64,000 bases of DNA, from positions 33,193,627 to 33,257,626 of the forward strand of contig OX328097.1 of NCBI GenBank assembly GCA_946811185.2. Direction: 5' to 3'. A program made the translations under genes and the position numbers. How positions within the stretch are numbered: position 1 is the stretch's first letter; the number at the start of each line of letters is the position of its first letter. The stretch comes from Hippopus hippopus. Its lineage: Eukaryota; Mollusca; Bivalvia; Cardiida; Cardiidae. Of the stretch, positions 11,242-25,900 are shown one piece after another. The notes under the pieces were generated by a model. It saw nothing but the letters and a program-made list of their open reading frames with translations, was not told where the DNA came from and ran no database searches.

Positions 11242-11489
11242 GTTATGCATGATGTCTCAATATCTTTAAAGTAAAACTCAGGAAGAAGATCACAACACTA
11301 ATACACATGGGTGCTTTCCCACAAATGGAGAGACAGGCTGGTTTCAGTGTACCAGTACAAACATTAATTAATTCACAAACAAGATGCTATTTGTACAAGA
11401 CATTTAAACACTAACATTGATTTTGAACTACTAAATGAGTGAAATTTCCCATTTAAACTCTGTATCAGATAAGCCCTTGTTTATACAAC

Positions 11490-11673
11490 AATGAAGAACA
11501 AAGCTTTTGAAAACATTGTTGGTAATGGACGAAATGCTAGTAACCAGCATTTTTCTCCTTTTCCAACAGTATCATCTATCCTTACAAAGACAATTCATTC
11601 CATTTTAGCCACATTAGCCTTCCGCAAATGCTTTCAATTTGGACAAGTCTAAACTTTTGTGGTGAAGTAAAGA
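11490..11673 (-). mobile_element. MITE-1, reverse, left end lost
   Basis: Begins inside the element at GAAGAACAAAGCTTTTG and runs to GAAGTAAAGAGTTC. It lies just downstream of the PPP1R21 stop codon, so it may be part of the 3' UTR. Confidence 0.75.
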
Positions 11674-11860
11674 GTTCATAGGTATAAAGATGATAAAAGA
11701 AACAATTGCCATAGATGATAAGTTGCTGCTTGAAGCCTTGACATCAACAACCCTGAGGGATATTAGAGTTTGTGTAGAGTGGAATTGTCCTGTGTCAAGT
11801 CCATACTAGATGCCGGTGCATGATGATGATACAGATTGAGGAGCCTATTGCTCAAACATA

Positions 11861-11887
11861 TCATTTCTTGGATTTCTTCAGAGCAAA
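11861..11887 (-). CDS. PPP1R21: PPP1R21 exon 21 (terminal)
   Basis: Residues 787-794 (FALKKSKK) and TGA. The acceptor TTTTTTTCAG follows an A/T-rich tract. This tiny exon is supported by matching phase and by the basic C-terminus typical of the family. Confidence 0.85.
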   Translation of the reverse strand, partial: FALKKSKK

Positions 11888-14800
11888 CTGAAAAAAAAGC
11901 AGAAAAAAAAAAGAAGAACCAATGTGATTAATGTTTAAATCAAACTTAGTTCTGTAAACTTAGAGCTGTAAACTGGTCCTTTGACATGCAGAAAACTGAC
12001 TAACAGCTTGTGTGGCAAAAAATGGTAAAGGGTTAAAAGAAAATTCAGGAATGCAAAAATATAGGGCTGTTGTGATGTTACTGAAATAATATTGGACATA
12101 GCATAAAACACCAAACAAACATACTGCATGAAGGATGGCAAATGTCAAATAATTAAAGAAACTTCCTTTTCTATTCTTACCTTGGATGTAGACGAGGCAG
12201 ATTTAGGTTTCTCTGTTAGTGACTTCAATTCATCAATCTCATCTTTCTGTTGTGTAAGTTTTTCATTCATTCCTGCTAAATGTTCACTCATCATACTAAG
12301 TTGACTTTCGTAATTCTTACTGGTTGTTGACAGCTCATCCTGCAACAGAAAAAACACCCCTAAATTGCAAAGTCTTACTAACTCTTTTCCAACCATTCTA
12401 ATATCTTTGTGACCCTGGTTGTATTCACCACCCATTCTTAACTTCATTCAAAGTCGAGGTTTGGATTTAGAAAGTAACATAACTTCTGGTTGGCTAAACC
12501 ATCTAGTTTAGTAATTCAGAAAGTGTGTTACTTTCAAATGTAGAAAGTTCTAAAGACTAAGAATGTTCTTAAGAATGGTTGGTGAATATGGATCCTTGAG
12601 CGAGACAGATTTTGGAAGTATTGTGGGAAATATAAAAATCCTAAGTTTTAATGACTCTTAAGAAAAAGCTTTGAAAGCATGGTGCACAAGTGAAAACATG
12701 CTGGTGACAGGTGTTTTCTCCTTTTTGCACAATCATTTCTACCTTTTCAATGACAAATTCCATCATCTGAGCCAAATTTAAATGTTTTGAAATTGGATGA
12801 ATCTTTGAATTTTGAGGTCTAGTACTGACTTCACTGTCTATGTGATCAGTGCATGTGAAGATCAGGTTTCATATTTACTTAATATTCTAAATATTGATTT
12901 CAATCTAGATTAACTAGAGGCCCTTGACGGCCTGAGCCACTCAACTGACATTGATTTTGCTTATTTTCTTAGTTTGTATCAGAGTTTAATGCCTTTAAAA
13001 CGGCAGTCAGTGCACCTATACATGTGTTTCCTGGCTTTTTTCAACCAGTGCTGACACAACTTTCTTTCTAAGCCACATATTTCTTCTCTCACATGCATCA
13101 GATATGAGAGGCTAAAATCACCCAGAAGAAAGTTTGCAGCAACAGGGTATCAAACCCAAATCCACTCGAGCACAAGTAAGATAAGCTTACCACTAAACTA
13201 CCTGGCTGGACCCTTATTTTCTAGCACACATCATGAATTCTTGATGCCAAAGAAAAAAGACAAACACATACACAAAAATATATTTGGGGTTGTTGCAACT
13301 TGGCTTGATCCCTTTAAGATGGCAAGGTGAACTTAACTAGTAGTGAAATAACCAGAGTACAATTTCTTAAAACCAACCAGATGGAAACCAGCTAAGTTTC
13401 ATATGTTTTTAGTTTTCATTGTACATGTATTTCACAATTCCTGCAAGTTTCAAATAAATGGGATCAATAATGTGGGCTTTTTTAAGTAAACAAGACTTAG
13501 TCATCAAATGACTGCGTTTTCTGAAATACTGTAATTGCTGGATTTTCTTCATTTTCAAAAGATTTCAATCCCTTGATGATCCAAATGATCTGTGCAAGTT
13601 TCAAAAGAATTTGATCCAAAATGCCAACTTAATCCCATAAACAAAAAATGTAAATTTTCAACTTTACATGGCTGCTTTTCCCTAACCTATTGTCGGATTT
13701 TTTTTTTCAAATTAAGTATGCTTCAAGCCATTGATGATTTAAAGACACTGTGCAAGTTTTATGTTAATCGAAATGAAAATACAAATTTTGACATGTAAAA
13801 AAGGGTTCAATGTTTTAATTATTTAAAAAGAACTCTGCAAGTTTTACAAATATGCAACCACAAATGCAGCTTTTATTATAAAAAAAAAAGACTAACAGAC
13901 GGATGGACAAACAGACAGATGAGACCACACCATGAAATAAGCTCTGCTAGTCGTTGGCCAGTAGAGCTAGAAAACCAGTCATCTGAGTTGCTGACATTCA
14001 GAGTTAATCTGATGGCTTCATGTAGTCTTGGACTTTTATATTAGATCTGAATTTGGAATGGTAGGCACTACTGCACCAGATTACAAAGACAGCATAATGG
14101 GGAACTATAGGCCCTTCAGCAGACACTGTAGACCCGAGATCCGACTGCACAGAATATTTTGTCTTATACATGTATTGGATTTACCTTGCTTGATATCTGA
14201 GGAGATAATTTGGCAAAAAGCAAGCCCTGAGATAGTGATAAATGGAAACTTTGTACCTGGTGCTAATTAGCCTGGGTCCAGGTGGTAATCATATCTTAAT
14301 TACTCTGTATCATGCCCTCCTTAGAATCGCAGTCTGAGTTGATCGTTGGCAGCTATTTGTTAATCGCTTTCGTAATTATTACCGCCTGGGGACATACAAA
14401 GGTCTCCCCATGATTATCAATTGTGCTGATAATCTAATTATAGGCTTGTTTATCATGTGACATCACAATGAAAATTGCAGATGAACAAGTCCATTGGTAG
14501 GAAGGTGAACTCCAATAAAACGGTCATGGTCACTTCATGTGCAGGGCATAACCAAACAACATTTCCAAACTGATAGACCATACTTATTCAATATGCAAGG
14601 GTTATTGTACCAACTACATTAACAACACATTCTTGCAGAAAATGACCTTTGAACAAACTGTTATAACTTGTAGTTCAACATAAACAAGTTTCAATTTACC
14701 TTAAGCTGTGCATATGACTGTGAAAGTGCTTTCTGTTCATCCTCTGCTTGTTTCTTTGCTCTATCTGCGAATTGTAGTTGTTTGTGTAAAGCTCTAACCT

Positions 14801-16903
14801 ATAGGATTAAAACATAAATCAACAAAAATCTTTATATAGAGGAATCTTGTTTTTCTTTTCATATCTTACATCCCACTGATATAAGAGGCTTTTCATAATA
14901 TTTAAGAAGCTTTCAGAAAGCAGCCAACATCTTCATTTGCAAGCCAGTAATAGTAAGTCTTTTCATAGCTCTTATGAGTTTACCATACAACAAAATTTTT
15001 TATCCAATTTGAAAGCATTTGCAAATGGTGAATTAAATATGCCTCAAATATTTGAGCCATGCTCTTTGAATAGGGCTTTAATGCATTTGCATAAGGTATT
15101 GACCCATGTCAGCCAGAGCAGTCAATGCAGGCTGACCTGGGTCAAAACTTTGTGCTTTCCATTATTTTTCTGCCTCTCCAAGGACTGTTCTGCATCAGAA
15201 TTCTGTCAGTTGTTAGACAAAATAGCTTCTATAGATCCATGATAATGTGATGACTTGCTTTAGAACAATGCATTCCTAATACACATTAAACCTCCTTTTG
15301 CCAGAATGTAGCTCCATGAGATTTGTCTTTGAGAGATTGCTAAAACATAGGATAGTTTGGTAAAGGGTTAACTTACCTCTGCATGGAAAGAAACAGACTT
15401 GCTATCTGCCATCTGGACTTTTAGAGTGAGTTCATTGATTCTAGTGTTAAAATGGTTTTTGATGAGCATCTCTCTAGTATCTACATCATTGCTGGGTTTT
15501 GAAGAAGTTTCTACTTTCCCTAACTAGAAAGTAAAGTAAAATAAACATTCAAAGACAAGAAACCATAGAAACAAACCACTGAATCTATTTAAACAAACCA
15601 CTGAATCTATTATCTTAAGTCATTATCTTCTGAAGCAAATGTGCACCAGGCCATTTTGTAAACATGTCGAAATTGGGAAAATCAAGAACATTGAAGATTC
15701 AATACATTAATACATATAAAAACATTATAAACATTTTTACATTCTAGAATACATTTTAGGAAAATGAGCAGATACTTCTTATATTGCTCCTTTTTCCTCA
15801 TCTTTTCCGAAGATGGAAATCAGTCAAAAAAAGGACTACTTGTGCTCACAAGCAATCAGTATTTTCCAAAGTTGTCAACTAAAGAGGCTTATAAAGTACA
15901 CTATAATTATGCGAATGGACTAAATTCTATACTCACCATTGTTGTATCTAGCCTTTTGTCTGAATCTGTCCCTTTTCTAGGGGCTGGGGCTGTCTCGGGT
16001 TCTGAAGGTTCTATATTGTCTGTGATGGAGGTCACTTGGTGATTGGGTGTAGATAATTCAAGTTGTTTTTCCAACTTCTTGGTTTTCTGAAAAGCAAATG
16101 ACTGCATTCTACTTTGGTCAAAATACTTCATTTTAGAACCTGATTTTTCAAGGAAGTAAATGAATTTCACAAATTCGGAAATTCTATCTCAAACCTTTGT
16201 TATGAATATTTACTGTCTTTTTTTTAATCAAATCATAGTATGACTCCATTTTTGACCCCTTGTCAGTAAAGGTCACTAAGACCTTGACCTTTGACCTGCT
16301 GATCTTAAAATTTTTCAGGATCATTTTCAAAGCCTTGTCCAAAGGCATCACTCCATCCCTGATGTTTGACCTGGAAATCAATAGGGATCACCCTCTGTGT
16401 ACTATCAATAAATGTCAACCTGACCTTGGCCTTTGATATTATAATCTAAAATTAATTGGCGTCATATACATTTAAAAGCGTCAAATTTAAAGAACTAGAT
16501 CCAGGTTTGGTGTAATGATGAATGTATCATCTGACAGACTGACAGGCTGACAGACAGACTGACTGACTGATATTTGCAAAGTAAATACGCTGTCTTTCTT
16601 GGAAGACAAAAACAAGCTTACATCTATTTCATTTTCATATTTTATCTTCAGGAGTTGTAACTCCAACATCCAGTGTTCCTTTTCCTGTTCAAGCTTTGTA
16701 ACTTTCTGCTGGAAAATTTCAATCTGAAAAATATAGAAAAACATAATATAACCAAGTCATTCTAAGTTTTGTTAAAGCCTCCACTTGCTTGAAAAAAAGG
16801 CTCCTATTTTCAGAATTTCAAGCCTTAACTCTTAAACTGCTAAATAATTGAAATGAAACTTTCAAAAGCCGATAGAAAAACCAAAATTTTGATATTTCAA
16901 CAT

Positions 16904-16935
<32 letters not shown>

Positions 16936-19900
16936 GGGGGGGGGGGGGGGTGGTTGTGAATATGTCCTTATTGGACAATGTAGATCGAAGATCAGACTGC
17001 ACATTTTCAGCTTGATATATACTGCCTGTGTCCCTGGGTTGCGCTTAGCAGCCTCAGTTTTAAAAAGCTCTTTGCAAATGATGTTTGCCTTCTAGCATGT
17101 TTTGAGAATTTTGTGACATAAGGAGAACTATTCAATGAGCAATCCCTCCATCTGCTGCAAAGTTTCCACATGCATTAATGTATTAATCCTTTATCAACAA
17201 TTCTCTGTTTAAATGATCCTGAGGAAAAAGGCATAGGAAAACTTTGTGATAAAAGGAGAAAATGCTGGTAACCAACATTTTCTCCTTTTCCTACAACATT
17301 TTCTACCTTTTCAAAGACAAATCAATTCATCTGAGTTCTATGTAATCTATTGTCAGCAAATGCTATTAATTTTGACAAGCCCAGTATTTTTTTGTATGGT
17401 AATAGGCTAAACCTTACATCATGCTGCTTATCCCTATGTGTAATTTCCAAGAAAGTTTTTAGGTTTGCCTATTGCAGTTTTGTCTCAGGTATAGAAAGTT
17501 TAAATATTACCACATTAACAAATATAGACAGGTTTTGAAAACATTGCAGTACAAAAAGCAAGGGCTTTGTTATAAGCAGTCGCTCCTTCACTCACACATA
17601 TTTCCACGTCCTCTGATGTTTCTCTTTCCTATACTTTTATACGACCTTTCATAGGTCTAAAACACTTTGTATGGTAACAGAACATATTCAATCTAACATC
17701 ATTTGGTTAATGATATTGAATTAAATTACACTACATCTAGATAAATACTATCAAGCTTAGGTGTATCTTTTACACATTATACAATGACACAATCTTATCT
17801 CAAAAGTTAACAAAAGTAAATCTAATGCAAATTACTTGATACGGGGAAAAAAAAGTGTTGTGGAAAATTCCATGGATAAGCCTGGCTCCCGTCTTTGACA
17901 GGTGTGTATGTTTAGTATAAAAAAAAGGTTCATAGAATTATTGTGACTACTACCTTATAATCCAAAATTGTGACAAATTAAAACCACTTTTTTATCAGTT
18001 GAATTGACATGGAAATGAAAGTCATTCATATTTTGGAATAAGGCAAGGGAGTGCAAAGCTTTAACCTCCATAATACTTCTGTGACACAAAAAGATACATG
18101 TATTCATCCAAAACTTGGGTGTGATAAAAGATCTGTAATATCCCCATTAATCCTTTACTGTGTATTTCTTCATTTCATTGACATCAAATATATATGATGT
18201 ATATTGAAAATTTCTCTATATTCTCATTAACTCTTCACCACTCAATCCCGAGCTTTAATGAGCCTGAGGAGATAGGCTTTTGAAACCTTGGAGGAATAGA
18301 AGAAAATGCTGGAAACCAGCATTTCCTCCTTTTCCTGCAATGTTTTCTTACATATAAAATAGAGAAATCATCATTTTAGCAAGCTTGATTTGTTGTCTGC
18401 AAATGCTTTCAATTTGTACTAGTCTAAAATTTTGTTGTTTAGTAAAGAGTTATAGACAATGTAGTAAAACTTGTAGCAATGATTTAGTTAATATAATTTT
18501 CCACCATATCAGAGAAAAATCTCATCATCTGAGCAATATTTGTCATCTTCAAATGCTTTCAATTTGGACGGGTCTAAAAGTTTGTAATTTGGTTAAGCTC
18601 TAACAAAAACAAGAGGGCCAAGATGGCCCTGTATCGCTCCACTGGCTTTTTAACCCTTTACCACACAAATCAGAGTGTTAATGACCCTGAAAGAGAAGGC
18701 TTTCAAAAAAACATCCTGAGAAAAGGACATGTTGTAAGCCATTTCCCTTGATTAATGTTTAAATTGAAGTGACAATATTTTGAAGCCCATGTTAAACTTG
18801 CGATCCCTGGAATGAAGGCAATTTTGACCCCAGACCTACAATATGAAACTAGAATGTGTGGTTATAAACAAAAAGATTTTTTAATCTTGCCCAATAAAAA
18901 GTCATGTAAAACAAGTTTGCTGAATAAAAGGCCCTGTAAAATATGTGATCCATGACACAGGTTTATCAAGTTTTCACTATAAAAGCCAATGTAAAACTTG
19001 TGAACCCTGGTGTGGAGTCAAACTTGACCCCCAAAGTTAAAATTTGGGCCCTCTTGGTAGAGGCCCATTATATAAAGTTACATGCAAAATTTGGTAGCCC
19101 TAGGCCTAAATATGGCTATGTACAAGTAGATTATTAAAGTTTCCTTATATAAGACCATGTAGAACTTGTGACCCCCTGGGGTGGGGCTACATTTGACCCC
19201 CTGGGCTATAATTTGGGCACCCTTGATAGAGACCCCCTAGATAAAGCTAAATGCAAAATTTGATAGCCCTAGCCCTTATAGCTAGATGCGAAAGATTTTC
19301 CTATATAAGCCCGCCCATGTAAAACATGTTACCCCCCGGAGCGAAGTCAAATTTGACCCTCGGCTATAATTTGGACACCCTTGGTACAGGTCCACTAGAT
19401 AAAGCTACATGCCAAATTTGGTCGCCCTAGGCCCCATGGCTAGGTCAAAGAAGAATTTTAAAGTTCTCCCTATATAAGCCCATGTAAAACTTGTTATATA
19501 AGCCCAAGTAAAACTTGTTACCCCCGGGCAGGGCCTAATTTGACCCCAGGGCTATAATTTGAACAATCTTGGCAGAGGTCCACTAGATAAAGCTACATGC
19601 CAAATTTGGTAGCTCTAGGCCCTATGGCTAGGTAGAAGAGGAATTTTAAAGTTCTCCCTAAATAAGCCCATGTATAACTTGTAACCCCCGGGGCGGGGCC
19701 AATTTTGACCCCAGGGCTATAAATTGAAGAAACTTAGTAGAGGTCCACTAGATAAAGCTACATGCCAAATTTGGTAGCCCTTGGCCTTACGGTTTCAGAC
19801 AAGAAGATTTTCAAAGATTTTCAAAATTTTTCAGTTTTGTTGCCATGGCAACCAGAGTTTTTGAAGGAATTAAATTCTTTCAAGAAATTCTGAAGAGGAC

Positions 19901-22900
19901 CATGGCAGGATCATTTCTGTGAAGTTTCATCAAAATTGGATGGGTAGTTTCAGAGAAGAAGACGTTTTAAAAAAAAGTTAACGCACGGACGGACGGACGC
20001 ACGGACGGACGCACGGACGGACGCACGACGGACAACAGGCCATGACATAAGCCCGCTGGCCTTCGGCCAGTGGAGCTAAAAATTACCTGTTTTGCCAGTC
20101 CCTCCCTACTTTCTGCAGAACTGAGAAGTGTTTTCCTGTTTTGAACTGCTACATGATGTGGCACCGACTCTGGACAAGGCTGGTGGAATAAAACATTATC
20201 AATTTTAGTACACATTTTACCTGTCTTACAGCAGACAACTTTTGAAAACACTGTGACAAATGGAGATCATGATTATTAAAAGCAATTTCTCTATTTCCCG
20301 AAATCTTTTCATATGTAATTAGAATAAAACTTTATTTCATGTTATTGATCGTGCACAAAGTACATGTAGGTTGTTACGTGAGGTCTATTGTAGATTTGTT
20401 TAGGGAGGTAATGAGGATTTATTGTAAATAAAAAAACATGTATGGTAAAACTGTAGTCAACTGTTTTATTGTTTAAACTTCCCTAGTAAAAAATGGTCAT
20501 CAGAATTGCTTTAAGAGGTGTTTTGAAAGCTAAACAAGTGAAAATGTAATTGTACTGTTTGTCAAAGTGTCAGTCGCTGATAGAAGAGTAAATTTTAAAA
20601 TCAGGCAAAAAGGAAACAAAAGCTAGAGTGCCTGGCAACTTTTTACCTAGTTTCAAAATTCATTTTTCTGTCAGTGAAGAGCATTTGGACTGACTCTATA
20701 ATAATAGATTGTCATCCTCACAATAATTTCCATACTTTTAAATGGTATGATTTAAATTCAACTGCATTTCAGCATCCACACAGTTTACTCTTGACTTACT
20801 TGTGATAATAATGAAATATACATGGCAGCTTTTTGTCGAAAGTTTACAATAGCTGGATTGGACCTGACCGTGTGTATCTCTGGATCCATTCCTATACTAC
20901 TACCTCTTGTTCTATACCCAGCTCGCTGACTGAAAAACTCCTTGTTGCCCGATAAAAAGGTGGATAACTAGAACAAAGTATTTACAAATAATTTTGATAT
21001 GAAACCGTGATACCTACATAGGTCTAACACTCTCTACTGGCTATGAGTAATTGATCTGTTCCAAAATAATCATGTGTTTTAACCCTTTATGTTAATGGCA
21101 CTGACAAGGCAAGCTTTTGAAAACTTTGTGGGAAAAGGAGAAAATGCTGGTAACCATCATTTTCTTCTTTTCCCACAATATTTATACCGCATAATTACTT
21201 GTATATATTTATATTTGCAGTCATTGCTATCCCATCTGGTTGATGTCACACATGCATTGAAAGGAAAGTAGTTTTATGGAAATGTCATTGTTGTAAAAAT
21301 TTAACCCTCTACCACACAATCCAGAGCTTTACTGATCCTTAGGACCAGGCCGTATGAAAACCTTGTGAGAATAGGAGAAAATGCTGGTAACCAGTACTTT
21401 CTACTTTTCCCACAATGCTTTCTATCCTTCCAAAGGTAAATTATTTTTAAGTCACAAGTACTTTGTTGTCTGAAAAAGCTTTCAATATCCTTTCAAAGAC
21501 AAATTATTTTTTAGAGTCACAATTATTTTGTTATCTGCAAAAGCTTCAGTTCGGGCAAGTCTAAAATTTTGTTGTTTGGCAGAGGGTCAACAAACCAAAA
21601 GAAAACAGGAAACATATTTGGCCGAGTTGGGAACCTGCATGCTGTAGCAGCTTAAGGAGATAATTCTGCATAAAATTCAAGCTTTTCATTATTTGTTCAT
21701 GAAGCCATGAGCCTTACCCCTTTACTAGAAAAGCTGGTGTTATCTATGAGCCTCAAGAAGAGTGCTTCTGAAAACATTGTGGGAAAAAGGAGAAAATGCT
21801 GGTAACCAGTGATTTCTTCTTTTCCTATAGTTATTCCCACACTTTCATGAACAAATAACATCATTTGAGCCACATTAACCCTTTACCAAACGACATAATT
21901 TCAGACTAGTCCAAATTGGAAGCATTTGCAGATGACAAAATTAATGTGACTCAAAAATTGAAATTTGTTTTGGGAAGGGAAGAAAACATCGTGGAAAAAG
22001 GAGAAAATGCTGGTTACCAGCATTTTCTTCTTTTCCCACAATATTTATACCGCATAATTACTTGTATATATTTATATTTGCAGTCATTGCTATCCCATCT
22101 GGTTGATGTCACACATGCATTGAAAGGAAAGTAGTTTTATGGAAATGTCATTGTTGTAAAAATTTAACCCTCTACCACACAATCCAGAGCTTTACTGATC
22201 CTTAGGACCAGGCCGTATGAAAACCTTGTGAGAATAGGAGAAAATGCTGGTAACCAGTACTTTCTACTTTTCCCACAATGCTTTCTATCCTTCCAAAGGT
22301 AAATTATTTTTAAGTCACAAGTACTTTGTTGTCTGAAAAAGCTTTCAATATCCTTTCAAAGACAAATTATTTTTTAGAGTCACAATTATTTTGTTATCTG
22401 CAAAAGCTTCAGTTCGGGCAAGTCTAAAATTTTGTTGTTTGGCAGAGGGTCAACAAACCAAAAGAAAACAGGAAACATATTTGGCCGAGTTGGGAACCTG
22501 CATGCTGTAGCAGCTTAAGGAGATAATTCTGCATAAAATTCAAGCTTTTCATTATTTGTTCATGAAGCCATGAGCCTTACCCCTTTACTAGAAAAGCTGG
22601 TGTTATCTATGAGCCTCAAGAAGAGTGCTTCTGAAAACATTGTGGGAAAAAGGAGAAAATGCTGGTAACCAGTGATTTCTTCTTTTCCTATAGTTATTCC
22701 CACACTTTCATGAACAAATAACATCATTTGAGCCACATTAACCCTTTACCAAACGACATAATTTCAGACTAGTCCAAATTGGAAGCATTTGCAGATGACA
22801 AAATTAATGTGACTCAAAAATTGAAATTTGTTTTGGGAAGGGAAGAAAACATCGTGGAAAAAGGAGAAAATGCTGGTTACCAGCATTTTCTTCTTTTCCC

Positions 22901-25900
22901 ACAATGTTTTCAGAAGGCTTCTTTCCCAGGGTCGTGAAAAGCAGTGATTGTTTGGTAAAGGGTTAAATTTCTTGTCTGCAAATGCTTTATTCTTTACCAC
23001 ACAATCCCAAGTTTTAACAACCCTGAGAAAGAAGTCTTTTGATATCATTGTGGGAAATGCAGGAAATGTTGGTTCCTTTTCCCACAATGTTTACTACCCT
23101 ATCAAAGACAAATTCCATAATTTGAATCACATTTAAATTGTCATCAGCAAAGGCTTTCAATATGGACAAGTCTGAATTTTTGATATGTGGTAAAGAGTTA
23201 ATGAGTTTTATTTTTATTTGATCTGGCAAACATTTAAAAGACTCGACTTACTTTTCCTGTTGAAGTAACCAAAGAAACAAGAGACGATACAACACATTCA
23301 TCTGTTGTCTTTAATTTTTGTGTTGCTGTAGGCATCTGGTGTTCTGATGATACTTTGAAATTATAGTGTTTTGAAACCTCTGTAAAGAAAGAGTTAACAA
23401 TATTTACTACAATAATACCCAATGTTTATTTGGCCAACAGTCACAACAGGGTCATAGTTCAAGAGACCAAGTAGCCAGATACAATGATATACAGTAGCCT
23501 AGCTACGAAACCTAGAAGGTGATACAAAAATATATCAGTAGCCTAGCTACGGAACCTCGGAGCTAGACACGATAACAAATTGGTAGCCTACCAAGGAATG
23601 CAAGTAGCCAGATACAACGGCACCTTGGTAGCCTAGGTAGCTAAAAAACTAATGTCAGATACATTAACATAGCCTAGCTAGAGTGTTGATGAAGATAACA
23701 GCATGACATATCTGACAACTCAAAAAATTACCTCAACCTGTAACTAGGTGTAGTTTAAGTTGCTAACTGACCTTCCTTACTATAGAGATAGCTTCTATAT
23801 AATATATTCCAGACCTAAATACTGCCAAGCTCCAGTAGTGCAGTCGGTAGCATACAGGACTTGAGAACAAGGGATCTCAGGTTCTAATCCTCAGTTCAGC
23901 CAATTTCTTTCTGATACCCCTGCATTATAGTTGAAATAATGTTAAAAAAGACATAAATGGCATACAGTTAATCACCTAAATACTGCAACACTTTGAGCCC
24001 GCTGATCTCACTTGAAAAAAGCTTAGAACACACACACACAGGTGTAAAGCCTGTAACACTACCCCTATTCAAAGAGATCATTGTTTGTGATGACATCACG
24101 GGAAGTCATAGTTCAGCAGAGCAATGGCCTTTTTTTGTAGATATGTTTCTTGGATAAACCCCAGTTAAGCCTCCATCTTATGACCAGTTAAAACAATTGC
24201 ATGGTTAAAGAGAACCAAGCAACTAAAGATGCCATCACATCATGTGACCAGAGCAATGATACAACAGCATCCTACATTAAGAGAAAAAATGATTTGATTT
24301 GAGCTGTACACATAGATTTAACTCCTTACCAGACTTCAAAATTTTAGACTTGTCCAAAGTAGAAGCATTTGAAGACAATAAATTAAATATGGCTCAAATG
24401 ACTGGATTTGTTGTAGAACTGTATCACTTACAACTGAAAACTCCTTTGGCTTTACCTGATGGATTCACTTTGAAAATCGCTTACAGCCCTGATCATACTC
24501 TGTATAAAACTTATTCTCCATCAGGAGACCATTTTTTAAACCACTGCCACACAATCCTTAGTTTAAATTACCTTGAGGATGAAGGCTTTTGAAAACATTG
24601 TTGGTAACTAGCATTTCTCTTTTTCCCCACAATGTTTTAAAAATAAATCTCTCAATATGTACAAATCAAAAGCCTTTGCTGACCAAGAATTAAATGATGT
24701 CAAATTGAGAGCATCATCTAATTTATGGTCTGCAAATGCTTTTGGTTTTGGTACATGTAAATGGAAAGTTTCATAGTTTGGTAAAGAGTTCAATCAATAA
24801 GGGAAAATGAAGGTTTGGTTGTAACAATGATTGCTCCAAAACCTTTTCCATAATTTTTCATATATTTGAGTTTTCTCGATCTAACAACTGTTGCTATACA
24901 TGTACATGTATTTTAAACCTTTACCAAACAATCCCGGGTTTTCACGACTCTGAGAAAGAATCCTTTTGAAAAGATTGTGGGAAAAGGAGAAAATGCTGGT
25001 AACTAGCATTTTCTCCTTTTCCCACAATGTTTTCCAGCCTTCCCAGAACACATTTCAATTTTTGAGCCACCTTAATTTTGTTGTCTGCAAATGCTTTCAA
25101 TTTGGACCAGTCTAAAATTTTGTCATGTGGTAAAGAGTTTCCCAAACTTTCTTTCAAACTGAAAGCATCTGCAAACAACAATTTTGAAACTGGTAAAAAT
25201 GAGCTAGTAGGCTATAGGTAACAAACATTATGGGAAAAAAACAATTACTTCTTGTTATCTATAATCATTTTATAAAAAGTTTCCAATAAACATGTTCAAA
25301 TACAGAATTTTTTGTTTAAAGATTAAAACAGCTTGTACAGCAATTGGTTAACAAAAAATTCACTGAGGTAAAACAGCTTACCTCTGACAGTTTCATGTAA
25401 ATGGATTAAATCTGTACACAGTATTGTAAACATTTTAGGATGGTTGCTAGGACTATGGTGACATGTTTTAGTACCTGTAAAAAACATACAACATTATTAA
25501 GAAATTTGTTTCAGGAGCTATGAATTACCTAATCTATATTCTATTCATACAGGCAATTGCTACGATGTGGAATTCATGACTGTCTTTAAATGACAAAATA
25601 AACCTTTGTTTAAATGTTATTAAGAAAAAAATGTGCATTACTCTAGCTGCAGAATTTTTAGGTTATTAGTAGCCTAGAGAGTGCAGGAATCGTTGTCCTA
25701 TTTAACTTTTGTAACAGTCAGCTAAATTTTTATAAGTTTACAAAATATAAGACCTGTCCATACAGAAAGCCTTTGCAGACAACAAATCAAATGTGGTCCA
25801 AAGGCAGATTACATTTTGGGAAAACAAGAAAATACTGGACACCAGAATTTTCTCCTTGTGGCAAGCTTTTTTTTTTATTACTTTTTCTGCAATGTTCTCC

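Noticed and set aside
21089..22134. Two nearly identical small frames ending SHLVDVTHALKGK
   Set aside because: They are the same non-coding intronic block read twice because of the 863 bp duplication.
24299..24592. 97-codon plus-strand frame with protein-like stretch LALPDGFTLKIAYSPDH
   Set aside because: It starts in a MITE-1 end and finishes in another; no splice signals or family match. Possibly an old repeat fragment.
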